A stretch of DNA of 64,000 nucleotides from a virus. Position numbers and translations under genes: made by a program. Every line of letters starts with the position of its first letter. Position 1 is the first letter of the stretch. The notes beneath the pieces are model-generated. The model had not been told where the DNA came from. It ran no database searches and was given only the letters and a program-made list of their open reading frames with translations. The stretch lies in the IMG/VR virus record IMGVR_UViG_3300022562_001814, positions 104,738 to 168,737 of that record; one strand, written 5' to 3'. Positions 55,040 to 62,566 of the stretch are shown here, piece by piece.

Positions 55040-55374
55040 TGAGTGATTTGGGTCAAACTATTAATTATGACAATCGAGAATCTTACGGATTTGCTGAAGG
55101 TAATTATGGTATACCGGATGGTTATTCGGATTTGTATACATTTACTGGATTTACAGTGTCGGGGTATATTGAAACAGAAAAAGGTGATACTGCACCAATT
55201 AACCCAAATACAAGTTCTTTTTTAGTTGAAGGATCCGTGCGCTACTATAATTTACGTGGTTATTATACTGTTGGTACTGTATTTGAATCTTGGGTGAGTC
55301 AAGATCCTGCCAGTACCCCACCATCAGGGCATTCATTAACTAATATTACGATAGTTAGTAGTTGGGTCGTGTAA
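55039..55374 (+). CDS. Small structural protein of the fibre module
   Basis: 111 residues from the ATG at 55039 in a TAATG overlap; an upstream TTG at 55009 in the same frame is less likely. The sequence is Tyr/Gly/Ser/Thr-rich and strand-rich throughout, ending in ITIVSSWVV, which suggests a single beta domain. No named family. Close linkage with the 473-residue protein suggests they work together in the virion. Confidence 0.55.
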   Translation: MSDLGQTINYDNRESYGFAEGNYGIPDGYSDLYTFTGFTVSGYIETEKGDTAPINPNTSSFLVEGSVRYYNLRGYYTVGTVFESWVSQDPASTPPSGHSLTNITIVSSWVV

Positions 55375-55391
55375 TATAAAGGAATAATACT

Positions 55392-55799
55392 ATGAATCTT
55401 AAAAAATTAGCAAATAAATTTGAACAAATTTTAAAACAATCAAGTCGAACTGCCGCGGCAGGTGAAATTGAATCAGTTCTAAAAGATGGACGAATATGGG
55501 GAACGCCTGAAGTGCTATTTCCTTTAGCAGATGCGGCTGGATTGCCCGATAATTTCAAGGTACAATTCCAAATAGTTGTTAATCCTGATTTAAGCGTTTC
55601 GTTCCGCACTAATCCTCCAGCTCATCATCAGGCTGTGACTAAAATGCTTAAATTAATGAAAAGTGAATTTGGTGCTAAAATGCAACAAATTCTTAAAACG
55701 ATTCCAATAAAAGAAAGAGATGATTCGGGAAAAGTTATTAGCCAAAGACCGGTACAAGTTGTAAATCCGGTTGTTGTTGGTTGGCATTCTTTGAAATAA
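55392..55799 (+). CDS. Unknown protein ending the fibre module
   Basis: 135 residues. An N-terminal helix (about 1-30) is followed by a mixed domain with 'LADAAGLPDNFKVQFQIVVNPDLSVSF' and a helix ending in a basic tail. No motif recognised. AAGGA precedes the ATG. The gene is followed by a strong stem-loop, so it appears to be the last of its unit. Confidence 0.55.
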   Translation: MNLKKLANKFEQILKQSSRTAAAGEIESVLKDGRIWGTPEVLFPLADAAGLPDNFKVQFQIVVNPDLSVSFRTNPPAHHQAVTKMLKLMKSEFGAKMQQILKTIPIKERDDSGKVISQRPVQVVNPVVVGWHSLK

Positions 55800-55803
55800 T
55801 TAA

Positions 55804-55829
55804 CGTTTAGATATCTAAATATCTAAACG
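55804..55829. terminator. Perfect 11-base stem-loop after the fibre module
   Basis: CGTTTAGATAT (55804-55814) and ATATCTAAACG (55819-55829) pair perfectly around the loop CTAA, starting 4 bases after the stop codon. The stem is AT-rich and lacks a T-run, so it may act as a terminator, an RNA-processing site or a DNA operator. Confidence 0.55.
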
Positions 55830-55874
55830 TCTAAAACTCTTGATATAACTATATCTAGTAGCTAAAGGATATTA

Positions 55875-57089
55875 ATGGTGTCTAATCAATATGATATTGG
55901 TATAGTTGGTGCTGGAGTTGCTGGAGCTTTTGCTTTACAAAAAATTTTAAAAAGCAATAAAAATTTAAAAATAGCAGTTTTTGATGCTGGGCGACCACCA
56001 CTTAAACGAAGACATCAAGTATGGGGATTTTTGGGTTGCTTGCCTGGTTCTGATGGTAAATTATATGTTAACGATTTAGCTTCAGTTTCAGAGATAGCCG
56101 GATACAGACGCACCAATACTGCTAATAAGTGGGTAATGGGAGAGTTTTCTCAGGTTGCTAATTTAAAATTAATTAAAGATAAAAGACCATCTATAACGGC
56201 TGAAAAAAGATTACGTAAATATGGAATGGATATAGAATTAAATAATTATTATCAATTATATCCTCGTGACATTCATGCTTTTTCTAGATCTGTTGTTAAT
56301 GAATTAGATATACAAAATAATACATTACAAAGCTTTGATAATGAAGTATTTAAAATTTTAAAACATAAAAATTATTTTTCTATAATTAGTAGTGCCGGTG
56401 ATTTTCAATGTAAAAAGATTCTTGTTAGTGTTGGTAGGGGCGGTTGGCGTTGGGTTAGTGAATTATTTTCTAATTTCGGTATAGTAGAAAATAATGATAT
56501 TACAAGATTTGGAATTAGAGCCGAAATGCCAACGACATATATGAAAGATTTTAATCAATCTAATTGTTCATTATTACATAATTTAGTTAAAGTAGGGCCA
56601 TTATCTTGGGGTGGTACTGTCATACCTGAAGATCATATTGATTTAGCGATTACTTCTTTTAGATCTAATGAAGGAAGATGGAATTCAGATAAAGTATCTT
56701 TTAATATTATAGCAGAACAAAATTTTACAGAAAATGGGTATCAGCAAACAGATCGTATTGGTAAATTAACATTCATTTTAGCTAATGACCGTGTCATGAA
56801 AGAAAAATTATCCACTTTGATGGGTAAAAGAAGTAAGTTATCAATTATGCCGGAATATAATTGGTTACTACAAGAATTAGAAGAATTAAATGGAGCTATA
56901 CCCGATCTATTAAACAAAGGTTCTTTTTATGCGCCATGTATCATTCCTATGGCTTCAAAAATAAATATTAAAAGTGATTTTTCAACAGAAGTAAAAGATA
57001 TGTTTGTGGCTGGTGAATCTGCCGGGGTTTCTGGTATTTTAGGTGCGGCAGTAAGTGGTACTATTGCCAGTGAAGGTTTAATGAAATAG
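55875..57089 (+). CDS. FAD-dependent oxidoreductase
   Basis: 404 residues. The N-terminal dinucleotide-binding motif GIVGAGVAGAFA lies at 9-20, and FDAGRPP at about 41-47 supplies the acidic strand end. A C-terminal FAD-contact block FVAGESAGVSGILGAAVSG is near 378-396. The overall layout resembles uncharacterised bacterial FAD-dependent dehydrogenases (COG2509-like). No membrane segment or iron-sulfur motif was seen. AAGGA precedes the ATG. Reaction and substrate cannot be told. Flavoenzymes of this size are unusual in phages, so it may be an acquired metabolic or tRNA/nucleotide-modifying gene; that is speculation. Confidence 0.78.
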   Translation: MVSNQYDIGIVGAGVAGAFALQKILKSNKNLKIAVFDAGRPPLKRRHQVWGFLGCLPGSDGKLYVNDLASVSEIAGYRRTNTANKWVMGEFSQVANLKLIKDKRPSITAEKRLRKYGMDIELNNYYQLYPRDIHAFSRSVVNELDIQNNTLQSFDNEVFKILKHKNYFSIISSAGDFQCKKILVSVGRGGWRWVSELFSNFGIVENNDITRFGIRAEMPTTYMKDFNQSNCSLLHNLVKVGPLSWGGTVIPEDHIDLAITSFRSNEGRWNSDKVSFNIIAEQNFTENGYQQTDRIGKLTFILANDRVMKEKLSTLMGKRSKLSIMPEYNWLLQELEELNGAIPDLLNKGSFYAPCIIPMASKINIKSDFSTEVKDMFVAGESAGVSGILGAAVSGTIASEGLMK

Positions 57090-57096
57090 GATTAAT

Positions 57097-57450
57097 ATGA
57101 AAGACAGATACGATGACAACAATCAATTATACGATGCTTTGCAGCAAGGTGATTATAAAGATAATTTTAAATACCCGTTGAGTAAATTCGATAGCGAATT
57201 ATATGATGAAGCAAAAGCAACACCAGCGCGTATGGTTAGAGTCAAAAGAATTAGTAGTAATGCCAAAGGTGAGAGATGGCGCATTTTCGATGGCGATGAA
57301 TTGAAATTCGTTTTAGATGGAAATAAATTAACTAAAAAGGAAAAAACTTTCCTTCGCACTTTAGATGGAGTAAGATTTTTAATAGATGAATTTAAAGTCG
57401 GATTCAAATCATTTAATGAATTACGTGGTAGATTAAAACAAAAAGTGTAA
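57097..57450 (+). CDS. Unknown protein after the oxidoreductase
   Basis: 117 residues, charged, alpha/beta. AGGA precedes the ATG, 7 bases after the oxidoreductase stop. A 'RWRIFDGDELKFVLDGNKLTKKEKTFLRTLDGVRFLI' type region suggests a small compact domain with a helix. No motif recognised. The stop codon overlaps a stem-loop, so it is likely the last gene of its unit. Confidence 0.57.
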   Translation: MKDRYDDNNQLYDALQQGDYKDNFKYPLSKFDSELYDEAKATPARMVRVKRISSNAKGERWRIFDGDELKFVLDGNKLTKKEKTFLRTLDGVRFLIDEFKVGFKSFNELRGRLKQKV

Positions 57451-57489
57451 TACTGAATTTACAATATTATTAAGAGATATTACAGTATT
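57449..57489. terminator. Stem-loop after the oxidoreductase unit
   Basis: AATACTG (57449-57455) pairs with CAGTATT (57483-57489), and the interior AATAT with ATATT extends the stem with a bulge. It begins within the stop codon of the upstream gene. No T-run follows. It fits the pattern of AT-rich stem-loops at unit ends in this window. Confidence 0.45.
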
Positions 57490-57591
57490 GGATACTATAT
57501 AACAGATATCAAATTAAGATTTGTTAGTAGAAATACTATGAATTTTATGAGTATAATTTATGAAAATTCAAATTATCAGTCAAATTATCAC

Positions 57592-57620
57592 TTGACAAGA
57601 AAATATTAAATATATAAACT
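57592..57620 (+). promoter_or_regulatory. Host-like promoter of the last operon
   Basis: TTGACA at 57592-57597 is a perfect -35 box. At a 17-base spacing, TAAACT (57615-57620) gives four of six -10 matches; TATAAA at 57613 is an alternative at 15. It stands in a 200-base gap before about 17 tightly packed genes, so it probably drives them with host RNA polymerase early in infection. The 57451-57591 part of the gap holds only the stem-loop above. Confidence 0.6.
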
Positions 57621-57631
57621 GTGGAAATCTT

Positions 57632-57659
57632 GGGTGTAGCACGCCCTCCATGTATGAGG
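57632..57659 (+). promoter_or_regulatory. Two-state leader hairpins covering the ribosome site
   Basis: GGGTG (57632-57636) pairs with CGCCC (57642-57646) around TAGCA. CCTC (57645-57648) can instead pair with GAGG (57656-57659), the ribosome site of the next gene, around a 7-base loop. The two stems share bases 57645-57646, so they exclude each other. This could switch translation, but the stems are short. Confidence 0.4.
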
Positions 57660-57664
57660 AAGCA

Positions 57665-58267
57665 ATGAGTAACAGTGGGTTTGTAATTTATTTCGCAGAT
57701 ACTGAAACAAGCGGACTTGAAGTTGATAATGAAATTATCGAGCTATCATTATATAGATTATCAGACGATCAGCAAAGAACTTGGTGTCTTAAACCTAAAA
57801 GATATGATAATATAAGTCAAGATGCTTTACGTATCAATGGACATAAATTAGAAGATTTAAAACATTTAACAAAATTTGGACAAGAAACATATATCCAACC
57901 AGCAAAAGCGATTGCTGAAATTGAAATGTGGATGTTAGAAGATGGTGTATCATCTGAAGATCGGATTCTTTGCGGGCAAAATGTAAAATTTGATTTAGGT
58001 ATGCTTCAAAGATTATGGGAACAAGAAAACTGTAAAGACACCTTTCCTTTTGGATCAAGACCATTTATGCAAGATACAAGAGAAATAGCCTTGTTCCTTG
58101 ATTTAGCATTTGGGAAAAGGAGTAAATATTATAATCTTGGCTCTTTGATTAAAGAATATAATATTAAAAATACAAAAGCTCATTCAGCCGCAGCGGATAC
58201 TTTAGCTACAAAAGAATTATTTTTAGCTCAGTTAAAAACGGTACAAGATTTGATTAAACAACCATAA
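57665..58267 (+). CDS. DnaQ-like DEDDh 3'-5' exonuclease
   Basis: 200 residues from the ATG at 57665, which has GAGG 5 bases upstream; the in-frame ATG at 57650 lies within the leader loop and lacks such a site. Exo I is FADTETSGLE with Asp12 and Glu14. Exo II is GQNVKFDLGML near 100. Exo III is AHSAAADTLAT with His and Asp near 177-183. These are the full DEDDh metal and base residues. The enzyme should remove 3' nucleotides from DNA or RNA. It is separate from any polymerase, as in T4 DexA. It ends in a TAATG overlap with the next gene. Confidence 0.85.
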   Translation: MSNSGFVIYFADTETSGLEVDNEIIELSLYRLSDDQQRTWCLKPKRYDNISQDALRINGHKLEDLKHLTKFGQETYIQPAKAIAEIEMWMLEDGVSSEDRILCGQNVKFDLGMLQRLWEQENCKDTFPFGSRPFMQDTREIALFLDLAFGKRSKYYNLGSLIKEYNIKNTKAHSAAADTLATKELFLAQLKTVQDLIKQP

Positions 58268-58497
58268 TGTGGTACGTTTATTTATTGCTTTGTTCAAATA
58301 AATCTGTTTATACAGGCATTACCACTGATATAGAACGCAGAGTAAAGCAACATAATAAAGGAACAGCATCAAAATATACTCGCTCCCGCCGTCCCGTAAC
58401 TCTTATTAAATATTTTAAAGTAAATTCCAAATCGGAAGCGTTAAGATTAGAATATAAAATTAAACAATTATCTAAGAAACATAAACTATTATTATAG
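58267..58497 (+). CDS. GIY-YIG nuclease-fold protein (YhbQ/UPF0213-like)
   Basis: 76 residues. WYVYLLLCSNKSVYTGIT carries the VYL (GIY-equivalent) and YTG (YIG-equivalent) motifs. ERRVKQHNKG follows with the conserved Arg, and EALRLEYKIKQL carries the conserved Glu. The size and motifs match the small stand-alone YhbQ-like family, whose members have a nuclease fold but a poorly defined role. It overlaps the exonuclease gene by one base (TAATG), which suggests joint expression in DNA repair or degradation. Confidence 0.87.
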   Translation: MWYVYLLLCSNKSVYTGITTDIERRVKQHNKGTASKYTRSRRPVTLIKYFKVNSKSEALRLEYKIKQLSKKHKLLL

Positions 58498-58505
58498 GTA
58501 TTAAC

Positions 58506-58838
58506 ATGGCTAAAGAAAAAAAGACAAATAAAACAAAAGAAAAATCTAAAACAAAAAAGACAAAAGAAAAATCAAAGAAAAAAGAAAAGAAAATTGGTAG
58601 AGATTCTGGTACCGGAAAATTCGTGACTGTTGAAAAAGCCAAGAAAAATCCAAAAACAACTACCGTTGAAAAAATTAAAAAGAAGGATAAGGATAAGGAT
58701 AAGTCAGGAAAGAAAACCAAGATAGGAAGAGATTCTGGAACAGGAAAATTTATTCCAGTTGAAAAAGCTAAAAAACAACCCAAAACAACCACAGTTGAGA
58801 CAATTAAACATAAATCAAAGAAGGGTAGTACAAAATGA
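58506..58838 (+). CDS. Lys-rich protein with two RDSGTGKF repeats
   Basis: 110 residues, about 40 percent Lys. Two copies of a 29-residue unit occur at about 30-58 and 73-101: each reads IGRDSGTGKF, then VEKAKK, a Pro-Lys-Thr-Thr-Thr-Val-Glu block and Ile-Lys. Single copies of this motif occur in many small basic bacterial and phage proteins of unknown function. The charge suggests binding of nucleic acid. AGG precedes the ATG. It ends in an ATGA overlap with the next gene. Confidence 0.68.
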   Translation: MAKEKKTNKTKEKSKTKKTKEKSKKKEKKIGRDSGTGKFVTVEKAKKNPKTTTVEKIKKKDKDKDKSGKKTKIGRDSGTGKFIPVEKAKKQPKTTTVETIKHKSKKGSTK

Positions 58839-59116
58839 ATTTTATGACTGTTGATTTTGCATTTTTAGCAGCTTTTATTTTTGGTGCCGTATTTTTTATT
58901 GTTGGTTTAGTTGTTGGTGTTAGACATGCAAAGCGCGATTCTGTTTCTGCCTTATCTGTAAATAATATGCTAGTAAGTGCTATTACTGGATGGCTGCGAA
59001 GCGATAAAACAAGAATTATTGAAGAAATGCAAGTGCGAAACCAAGATATATTTTCATCAGTAGATAAGGTTGCAAATGAAATAGAACATAGATTCATTCG
59101 CAAGGGAGTCAAGTGA
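58835..59116 (+). CDS. Small membrane protein, paralogue of the gene at 60016
   Basis: 93 residues. One strong transmembrane segment at about 8-32 (FLAAFIFGAVFFIVGLVVGV) is followed by a charged cytoplasmic-type domain with a 'GW' core and an 'NEIEHRF' end. The layout and end motif are shared with the 60016-60309 protein. Starts in an ATGA overlap and ends in GTGA. Function unknown. Confidence 0.62.
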   Translation: MNFMTVDFAFLAAFIFGAVFFIVGLVVGVRHAKRDSVSALSVNNMLVSAITGWLRSDKTRIIEEMQVRNQDIFSSVDKVANEIEHRFIRKGVK

Positions 59117-59544
59117 TTCCGCCAGTTGTTCATACCTGCTGTCACACCCCGTGTTTTCAAGAATACGAAGATCAAGAAAATTTCCCCTGTTGGGGAAATA
59201 TTAGCTGCGTGAACACTGAATTAATTGATGATGGTGATGGCGGATTTGACGAATATAGATATGGGGCATGTCAAGGACATTATGATATGTATTCAGATTA
59301 TGATAAATCAAAATATATTTCTCCACCCCCAATGAATATTTGGATTCAAGAAAATGATAATTACCATATTATGTATGGTGAAAAAGGAACCGTTGGCGTA
59401 TTTAAAATTGCTGATGATAAATGGCGTTGGACCATTCATAAATATAAAAAATCGCCTTTAAATAAACGTGATGGTTGGTGGGGCATTTGTAATACAAAAG
59501 AGATTGCACAAAAAACCGGCGAAAAAAGATTAGGTAGTAGATGA
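59113..59544 (+). CDS. Cys- and aromatic-rich unknown protein
   Basis: 143 residues from a GTG start in a GTGA overlap. The N-terminal 60 residues hold seven Cys (HTCCHTPC, FPCWG, ISCVN, GACQG), possibly metal binding. The C-terminal half is Trp/Tyr/Lys-rich. No named family. It overlaps the next gene by 4 bases. Confidence 0.58.
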   Translation: MIPPVVHTCCHTPCFQEYEDQENFPCWGNISCVNTELIDDGDGGFDEYRYGACQGHYDMYSDYDKSKYISPPPMNIWIQENDNYHIMYGEKGTVGVFKIADDKWRWTIHKYKKSPLNKRDGWWGICNTKEIAQKTGEKRLGSR

Positions 59545-60011
59545 GGCAACATAAATCAACTTTAAAAAAGAATTTAGATGATTTTTTGAAACGATCAGAT
59601 TTTACAGAATTATATAATACTTGGAATATTTCGGAATGGAGATCAACATATGTTCCAGATCGTATTAGAAAATTTGAAGATGATCCAGAAAATCCTTACG
59701 AAAAAATGGAAGTCACCCCACTACATAAAACACAGATTATTGATTTTAAATTAAAATGTGTTAATCATAAAAATTTTGATTTTTATATTTATGAAGATTA
59801 TGAAAATAAAGATTTAATCTATTTCAAACCAGCTGTCTATTACTATGGTAATTACATCAAAGATTATGTTTATTATTTAATTGCTGGTGGAGAATTATAC
59901 GCCCCATTCGAACAATATTGTCGTAATCTAGCTCAACAAAGTGATAATTTTGCAATGCATAATTATAAGATAGATATGGAAACCGTTGAGAAATTTAATT
60001 TAATGAGATAA
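59541..60011 (+). CDS. Unknown protein
   Basis: 156 residues, Tyr/Asp/Lys-rich, with no cysteine motif or membrane segment. It starts in an ATGA overlap with the previous gene. Family unknown. It sits in a run of small genes that appear to form one operon. Confidence 0.57.
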   Translation: MRQHKSTLKKNLDDFLKRSDFTELYNTWNISEWRSTYVPDRIRKFEDDPENPYEKMEVTPLHKTQIIDFKLKCVNHKNFDFYIYEDYENKDLIYFKPAVYYYGNYIKDYVYYLIAGGELYAPFEQYCRNLAQQSDNFAMHNYKIDMETVEKFNLMR

Positions 60012-60015
60012 AATA

Positions 60016-60309
60016 ATGGATATTAATTTTGGATTTTTGTGTTTAATATTTATACTTACTATGCCAGTGACTTTTACAATTGGTGTATGGTTAGGCATAG
60101 ATCATATGAATAAATTGTTTTCAAAAACAAGACATAAAATTTATGAAAAAGGTGTGCTCGATGTAGTTCAATGGTTTAAAAATAAAGATAATCAAAATTA
60201 TGTTAATGAATGTATGGCTCCTTATTACGGATCAACTCAAGAATTAGTAGAACGGCTAGGCACAGAAATTGAAATACAATTTAATGTTAAGGTCGAAGAT
60301 GAAAGATAA
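60016..60309 (+). CDS. Small membrane protein, paralogue of the gene at 58835
   Basis: 97 residues. A transmembrane segment at about 5-27 is followed by 'GVWLGIDHMNK', a 'VVQWFKN' core and a 'LGTEIEIQF' end. The order (helix, GV-x-x-G-x-x-H, Trp, 'E-I-E' end) is the same as in the 58835 protein, so the two look like diverged copies. Function unknown. Confidence 0.6.
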   Translation: MDINFGFLCLIFILTMPVTFTIGVWLGIDHMNKLFSKTRHKIYEKGVLDVVQWFKNKDNQNYVNECMAPYYGSTQELVERLGTEIEIQFNVKVEDER

Positions 60310-60688
60310 AGAGTATGAGATTACTAATTTCATATCGTTAGAAAATTCCTTGATACAAAAAGCTAAAAGATATGATGAAGATATTAGATATTTATTAAAT
60401 TTATTATACGATGAACGTAGACGTCATTCTCAATGCGAAGAAGATTTGATGGTGTATGCAAATCCAGCAAATATATCAAAAGTTCAAAGATTGGAGCTTT
60501 TAGATAGAGTTGTTGAAACCATCAGTTGTGATTGGGGAAATAAAAACCCATTTGTTAATTATAATGATTTAGAAGATTTTAATTGCTACACAGATAAACT
60601 TATTGATAGTAATTGTCCAGAAAAAATAATATTAGGTAAAATATATAAATTATTTATAGAACATTTCAATAGACCATCGGCATGTTAA
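60299..60688 (+). CDS. Unknown small protein
   Basis: 129 residues from the ATG at 60299, preferred over ATG 60269 because AAGG lies upstream and the overlap with the previous gene falls to 11 bases. The protein is charged and helical with several Cys. No motif recognised. It overlaps the next gene by 7 bases. Confidence 0.55.
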   Translation: MKDKEYEITNFISLENSLIQKAKRYDEDIRYLLNLLYDERRRHSQCEEDLMVYANPANISKVQRLELLDRVVETISCDWGNKNPFVNYNDLEDFNCYTDKLIDSNCPEKIILGKIYKLFIEHFNRPSAC

Positions 60689-61101
60689 GATTTTGGAAAA
60701 AAATTAAAAGATTTTTATTTGGACCCAAAACAGAATTAGAGTTTGTTCGAAGGTCGTTAAAACGAAATAAAGATTTATTATCTGATATAGAGGAGAGATT
60801 CGATCCTGCTTACGATTGCTGTCAAGATTGTATGACGGCAGGATATTATTCAAAATTAATTGATAAAATAGAAAGAATGGAAAAGCATATAAAGGGCTTG
60901 GAAAGAAGAGAAGAAAGAAAACTTCAAATGAAAAAGAAACAGAAGCCAAGACAAAATTCGATATATTGTATTAATTTTCCAAGTAAAGAATCTGCTATTC
61001 AATATGAAAAAGAAATGGAAAAATTGGGATTTCATTCAATGACCATTGGTCCGACCATTAATATGAATGAATTAAAAAAACGCAGATTTAATAATGAATA
61101 A
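60682..61101 (+). CDS. Coiled-coil protein of unknown function
   Basis: 139 residues. A basic N-terminus (KKIKRFLFGPK) is followed by a helical region with a CCQDC group near residue 50 and a long Lys/Glu/Arg coiled coil at about 60-95. The C-terminal 40 residues look like a small alpha/beta domain. It overlaps both neighbours. Function unknown. Confidence 0.56.
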   Translation: MLRFWKKIKRFLFGPKTELEFVRRSLKRNKDLLSDIEERFDPAYDCCQDCMTAGYYSKLIDKIERMEKHIKGLERREERKLQMKKKQKPRQNSIYCINFPSKESAIQYEKEMEKLGFHSMTIGPTINMNELKKRRFNNE

Positions 61102-61522
61102 TTTTAAATTAGATACAATCAAATTAATTGATGAGTTAAAGTTTAAATTAAAAAATCGTGATAAAAACGATCGAATGGCAAACGCTTTAAATAATTATCT
61201 AGATCATATTATTAACATATTTGTTCTCGATCAAGATCCTCACGCATTTGCCACATCTCCCAAAGATTTACCAGAAAAATTAAAACAACCCCAAGATCAA
61301 GAATGGGGGCAGGCTTTTATGAATTTTTATAATCAAGTTTATAAATGGATTCCCGATCATCAAATAAAAATATATGATTTTATACAACGTTGTGAACATA
61401 ACACGATTTATGTATGTGGTTGTACAAGAACATTATCTGGAGATGTAAAATCAGCATTATTGTCTTTAAAAGAACAAGGGAAAATAAATATTACAGATGA
61501 TGGGTTAATAGTGAAATTATAA
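61094..61522 (+). CDS. Unknown protein
   Basis: 142 residues, mixed alpha/beta. CEHNTIYVCGCTRTL near residue 101 holds three Cys; no clear zinc motif results. It overlaps the previous gene by 8 bases. A possible winged-helix-like end (LLSLKEQGKINITDDGLIVKL) could bind DNA, but this is a guess from pattern. Confidence 0.55.
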   Translation: MNNFKLDTIKLIDELKFKLKNRDKNDRMANALNNYLDHIINIFVLDQDPHAFATSPKDLPEKLKQPQDQEWGQAFMNFYNQVYKWIPDHQIKIYDFIQRCEHNTIYVCGCTRTLSGDVKSALLSLKEQGKINITDDGLIVKL

Positions 61523-61524
61523 AT

Positions 61525-62095
61525 ATGTTATATAATTTATCTTTTAAACACGAGATACCTAAAAATAGTATTGTTATAGATTGTACTTCTAACTCCAATT
61601 CTGATGGAAAATGGTTTTCTCCTTTTTTTCTTGGTCCAATGGAATTATATGATGGGTACACTGCGACTAGTATAGAAAATGGATACCAATTTGCTAAATT
61701 ATATGTAGAACATGCAGATGAAGATGGAAATCCTTTACAATCTTATTGGAATTGGGCTCAAGCCGGATGGAATAACCCCAAACCAATTAAACATCCGCTA
61801 GGTGCTTGGAGAACTCCACTTTATCATTTATGGAAGGGTCGTAGATTAAATAGATTGCAAGCACAAAATGAAATATTCGTTCCCGCCTATGTTGAACTTG
61901 TGGCAAAAACAAAAGATTTTCTAAATTAAAAAAATTATATGAAAATACAGAAAAAATATAATCTTGCAGGATTATGAGGGCTTTGATAATCGTTTATTAG
62001 AATTAGATTGGAGCCAAGTATTAAATCACCCTGACTATCCGATAGGACAGGGTTTTGTTTTGTGTATGATGCTCGAAGGATTTCTTAAATATTAA
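61525..62095 (+). pseudogene. Conserved phage/bacterial unknown gene broken by two frameshifts
   Basis: The first 134 codons (stop at 61927-61929) include WFSPFFLGP, a 'NGYQFAKLYVEHAD' segment and 'YHLWKGRRL', typical of a conserved uncharacterised family (I believe DUF6939). The rest of the family domain continues out of frame: a -1 shift gives 'LKKLYENTEKI' (61926-61956), and a second -1 shift gives 'LQDYEGFDNRLLELDW' and 'GFVLCMMLEG' up to the TAA at 62093-62095. Both shift points lie in A/T-rich runs. So the gene is either decayed or misread at homopolymers. A truncated 134-residue product remains possible. Confidence 0.62.
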
Positions 62096-62106
62096 ATGTT
62101 AAATAA

Positions 62107-62565
62107 ATGAAACCAATAACTCAAGTTTTACTAAATCGTAGATCAGATATTCTTAATGAATATTATATGGTAGATGCTCAAATTCAAAAACGAATTAGTT
62201 ATATAATTACTTATATTTTTGATACTTGCGGATATATTGTTCACGACTGGCAGCTATTTAATGAAGGAGAAGATATTTGTAATATAATTAAAACAAATTC
62301 ATTAGATACTTCCGGTATTAATTTTAATTTAGAAAAATTGCGAGAAGACGCAGATCCCTTTTTAATTATTAACAATAAATTGGTTTGTATATATAGAAGA
62401 TTACCAAAACGTTGGTTATTTGAATCATTTGAAAAAGAAATAATAAATGCTAATTCGCCATTTAATAGACAATTAATACAACAAATTAAAAATAAATTTA
62501 CCACCGCTGAAAAAATAATGTATGAGTCGTGGGAAGAAAATATTGAAATGCAGGAAGAAATATAG
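62107..62565 (+). CDS. Unknown protein
   Basis: 152 residues, helical and charged, no motif recognised. It follows the broken gene; the stretch before it (62096-62106) has no strong ribosome site. It ends just before the preferred start of the next gene. Function unknown. Confidence 0.52.
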   Translation: MKPITQVLLNRRSDILNEYYMVDAQIQKRISYIITYIFDTCGYIVHDWQLFNEGEDICNIIKTNSLDTSGINFNLEKLREDADPFLIINNKLVCIYRRLPKRWLFESFEKEIINANSPFNRQLIQQIKNKFTTAEKIMYESWEENIEMQEEI

Positions 62566-62566
62566 A

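Noticed and set aside
57538-57609. 23-codon open frame ahead of the exonuclease
   Set aside because: Very short, no ribosome site, and it covers the -35 box of the proposed promoter.
61915-61960. Programmed -1 frameshift on the A-run
   Set aside because: The first-frame stop comes before the A-run, so ribosomes would end before slipping. Two separate shifts are needed, which fits decay or read errors better.
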